Source of the DNA: a bacterium
Lineage (GTDB): Bacteria > JAMCPX01
Length of the DNA: 8,162 nucleotides
Direction: 5' to 3'
Assembly: GCA_027364825.1 (NCBI GenBank)
Contig: DAHXOM010000359.1
Coordinates: forward strand, 1 to 8,162
Both the position numbers and the translations under genes were made by a program. The notes below the pieces were generated by a model. The model was not told where the DNA came from. It did no database searches and saw nothing but the letters and a program-made list of their open reading frames with translations. Shown here in pieces: positions 6,308 to 8,162 of the stretch. Numbering within the stretch: the stretch's first letter is position 1; every line of letters starts with the position of its first letter.

Positions 6308-7711
6308 CTATTTCGTGCTACCGGTGATATTTTTTTCGGAGAGTAGAGTCCTGAGCTCCTCTTTGGTAAGAAGCCCTTTTTCCACGATAACATCGGTAAC
6401 GGGTCTTTTTTCTTTTAAGGCTTGTTTTACGACCTCTGCCGCTTTGAGATACCCGATATGAGTATTCAATACGGTCGCTATTGCAGGTGTATGGCTGAAA
6501 TAAAAATCAAGCCTTTCTTTGTTTGCCGTTATGCCATCGACTGCCTTTTGCGTGAATACCGGCAAAAAGTTTTTTAATATATCGATGGATTCGAGGAGGG
6601 TATTTGCCATGACAGGCATCATCACATTCAGTTCAAGCTGTCCTGCCTGTTCTGCCATCGATACGGTAAGACCGTTGCCGATGATCCTGAAACAGATCAT
6701 ATCGAGCGCCTCGGCCATCACGGGATTTGCCTTGCCCGGCATGATTGATGATCCGGGCTGTACGGCCGGAAGTGATATCTCTGCAAGCCCGGTAACTGGC
6801 CCTGAGGATAAGAGTCTGAGGTCGTTTGCGATCCTGATAAGCTCGAGGGCTATCGTGCTGAGGATACCGGATGTGGAGCTTATGGCCAGCCTTGACTGAA
6901 GTCCCTCTCTCAAGTCACGGGATGAAAACAGACGAAAGCCGGTGAGTGTTCTCAGGTGCTTTAAAACGGTCTTCCGGTACCCGCGCGGCGTATTGATACC
7001 CGTGCCGGTGGCAGTCCCACCGATGGGGACTTCAAGCAGGGTCGGATTGTGCACCGTACTTAAAACATTATTCAGCATGGATGCTGTTTTATGCAGGGTT
7101 GCGGCATAGGCATGGAATTCCTGTCCCAGTGTTACCGGCACGGCATCCTGCAGGTGCGTCCTGCCGGACTTCAGGAGTTTCTGAAAAGCCACGGCCTTTT
7201 TCAGGAAAGCAGCCTCAAGCTGTTGCAAGGAAACAATAAGCGGTTTTATATTGAGCAGCAGTGCGATATGCGCGGTTGTCGGGAACGTATCGTTTGTTGA
7301 TTGTGACATGTTTACATGGTCATTCGGGCTGATATGGCTGTACTCGCCTTTTTTGTATCCAAGATTCTCAAGCGCGATGTTTGCGATGACCTCATTGACA
7401 TTCATATTGAGCGATGTGCCCGCACCTGCCTGGTACTTATCTATCACGAACTGGCCCGTATACTTACCCGAGAGTATACTGTCGCATGCCTTTATGATCG
7501 CATATGCCTTCTTTTGTGGAAGTACGCCGAGCTCGTGATTCGTCAGAGCGCAGGCCTTTTTTACCAGCACATACGACCTGATCAGCAAAGGATGATTTCT
7601 TTCTCCGCTTACCGGAAAATTGGAAAGGGCACGCATGGTCTGAACGCCGTAGTATGCATTCCCGGGAACCTTGAGACTGCCCAGGGAATCCTTCTCAATA
7701 CGGTAGTTCAT
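6308..7711 (-). CDS. aspA: Aspartate ammonia-lyase (aspartase) of the fumarase/aspartase superfamily
   Basis: A 467-residue cytoplasmic lyase, probably a homotetramer, expected to convert L-aspartate to fumarate and ammonia. The N-terminus (RIEKDSLG..VP..AYYGVQT) and AGAGTSLNMNVNEVIAN (95-111) match aspartases; class II fumarases usually read SGTQSNMN at the second site. Other active-site regions are SPNDHVNMSQSTND (128-141), GRTHLQDAVP (183-192, with Thr185-His186), SSGPVTGLAEI (302-312) and the mobile signature loop GSSIMPGKANP (320-330), holding the catalytic serine (Ser321) and carboxylate-binding Lys327. Arg27, in the place of the aspartase N-terminal arginine, is also present. Oddities are Ala328, where the family usually has Val (MPxKVNP), and a diverged segment REGLQSRLAISSTS (268-281). 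Length is normal. The ribosome binding site is poor: AAGGAT sits 15 bases from the ATG. Fumarase activity cannot be wholly excluded. Confidence 0.85.
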   Translation of the reverse strand: MNYRIEKDSLGSLKVPGNAYYGVQTMRALSNFPVSGERNHPLLIRSYVLVKKACALTNHELGVLPQKKAYAIIKACDSILSGKYTGQFVIDKYQAGAGTSLNMNVNEVIANIALENLGYKKGEYSHISPNDHVNMSQSTNDTFPTTAHIALLLNIKPLIVSLQQLEAAFLKKAVAFQKLLKSGRTHLQDAVPVTLGQEFHAYAATLHKTASMLNNVLSTVHNPTLLEVPIGGTATGTGINTPRGYRKTVLKHLRTLTGFRLFSSRDLREGLQSRLAISSTSGILSTIALELIRIANDLRLLSSGPVTGLAEISLPAVQPGSSIMPGKANPVMAEALDMICFRIIGNGLTVSMAEQAGQLELNVMMPVMANTLLESIDILKNFLPVFTQKAVDGITANKERLDFYFSHTPAIATVLNTHIGYLKAAEVVKQALKEKRPVTDVIVEKGLLTKEELRTLLSEKNITGSTK

Positions 7712-7731
7712 GATAAATAAATAATTATCCT

Positions 7732-7757
7732 TGCCGGTGATGCAAAAAAGTGCCGGT
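7732..7757. repeat. Pair of 7-bp direct repeats (TGCCGGT) in the gap before aspA
   Basis: TGCCGGT occurs at 7732-7738 and 7751-7757, 19 bp apart start to start, roughly two helical turns, with an A-rich spacer. It lies upstream of aspA on the minus strand and touches the stop codon of the preceding gene. It could be a same-face operator pair or a chance repeat; the CCGG cores also allow only a weak 4-bp hairpin. Confidence 0.3.
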
Positions 7758-8149
7758 TATCGTATCAGGAGCTTCCAGGTATAATGGATCGTGTAGCTTC
7801 CGAATATAAGGCTCACGAGGTTGATGAGGATTTCGAAGAACATACCGCTGTTGATATGCTTGTACATACCGTTCTCGATATTATACAGCACGTCCATCAA
7901 TCCCAGGAAGACAAACGTGCCTCCTGCGACGATGCCCCACATTACACCCGCTGATTGGTGATGATAAAGGAAGTATGCCGATAAAAAGAAGGCAATACTC
8001 ATCCACAGGTCGGCGGCAACAAAGCTTTTCTGAAAGACCATGTAACATTTTTCGTCTGTCGATTGAACACTGCCGGGGACAAAGAAGAACAGTATCCAGA
8101 AAATGATGGTGAATACACCGGCAAGCACTTCGAGCACGATGAATACCAT
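7757..8149 (-). CDS. Hypothetical four-helix inner-membrane protein, possibly 5'-truncated by the window edge
   Basis: I do not recognise this protein. At least 130 residues, almost all membrane: helices at about 2-24, 43-62, 67-89 and 103-124, with short loops and a basic C-terminus (KLLIR). Conserved-looking polar residues within or beside helices include Asp47 (FVAADLWM), Asp86 and Glu92 (GLMDVLYNIENGMY) and the pair His63-His64 between helices 2 and 3; these could bind a ligand or metal, which is inference. No Shine-Dalgarno sequence precedes the ATG at 8149 and the frame stays open to the window end (ASAS before the Met), so the real start may lie outside. It ends 45 bp before aspA on the same strand and may belong to the same transcript. 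It has no resemblance I can see to LivK or LivF. Confidence 0.65.
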   Translation of the reverse strand: MVFIVLEVLAGVFTIIFWILFFFVPGSVQSTDEKCYMVFQKSFVAADLWMSIAFFLSAYFLYHHQSAGVMWGIVAGGTFVFLGLMDVLYNIENGMYKHINSGMFFEILINLVSLIFGSYTIHYTWKLLIR

Positions 8150-8162
8150 CGATGCGCTGGCT

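Noticed and set aside
5968..6393. 141-residue minus-strand frame across the aspA-livH junction
   Set aside because: It overlaps the ends of two well-supported genes in another frame and is rich in Arg and His as expected for a frame-shifted shadow.
7316..7720. 134-residue plus-strand frame opposite aspA
   Set aside because: Antisense to a gene with complete family signatures; no recognisable protein and no start signal.

Overview
The window looks like a piece of chromosome from a Gram-negative bacterium. An outer-membrane beta-barrel protein with a Sec signal peptide, a COG1022-type acyl-CoA synthetase, a Liv-type ABC transporter and an aspartase-like lyase together suggest a proteobacterium or a Desulfobacterota-like (former Deltaproteobacteria) anaerobe. 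The taxonomic guess is inference from gene style, not from a marker gene. The window is densely coded; the largest gap is 238 bp, and I see no RNA gene, insertion sequence or CRISPR array. Bases 1-67 hold nothing I can name.

Left block (68-1302, minus strand): a small four-helix membrane protein resembling one segment of heme-copper oxidase subunit I is followed, with a one-base stop/start overlap, by an outer-membrane beta-barrel protein. A 130-bp divergent intergenic region (1303-1432) separates this pair from the plus-strand gene for a 594-residue long-chain acyl-CoA synthetase (1433-3217), which has a strong ribosome binding site and a plausible sigma70-type promoter.

Middle (3218-3455): the convergent gap between the synthetase and the transporter genes. 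It carries a perfect 13-bp inverted repeat enclosing a 79-bp element, and an imperfect 9-bp tandem repeat next to the livG stop.

Right block (3456-8149, minus strand): in transcription order, an unrecognised four-helix membrane protein (its start may lie beyond the window edge), an aspartate ammonia-lyase-like enzyme, then livH, livM and livG, the two permeases and one ATPase of a branched-chain amino-acid-type ABC importer. Gaps are 45, 35, -4 and 1 bp, so livHMG is surely one transcript and aspA is probably on it. The second ATPase (livF) and the binding protein (livK) usual for this transporter are not in the window; the operon ends at livG.

Working together: the importer probably brings in an amino acid or another small carboxylate, and the lyase would deaminate aspartate to fumarate plus ammonia. 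The acyl-CoA synthetase makes acyl-CoA but is separately transcribed. None of the genes is new as a family. The parts least explained by known biology are the inverted-repeat element, the stand-alone oxidase-like protein coupled to an outer-membrane barrel, and the incomplete transporter set.
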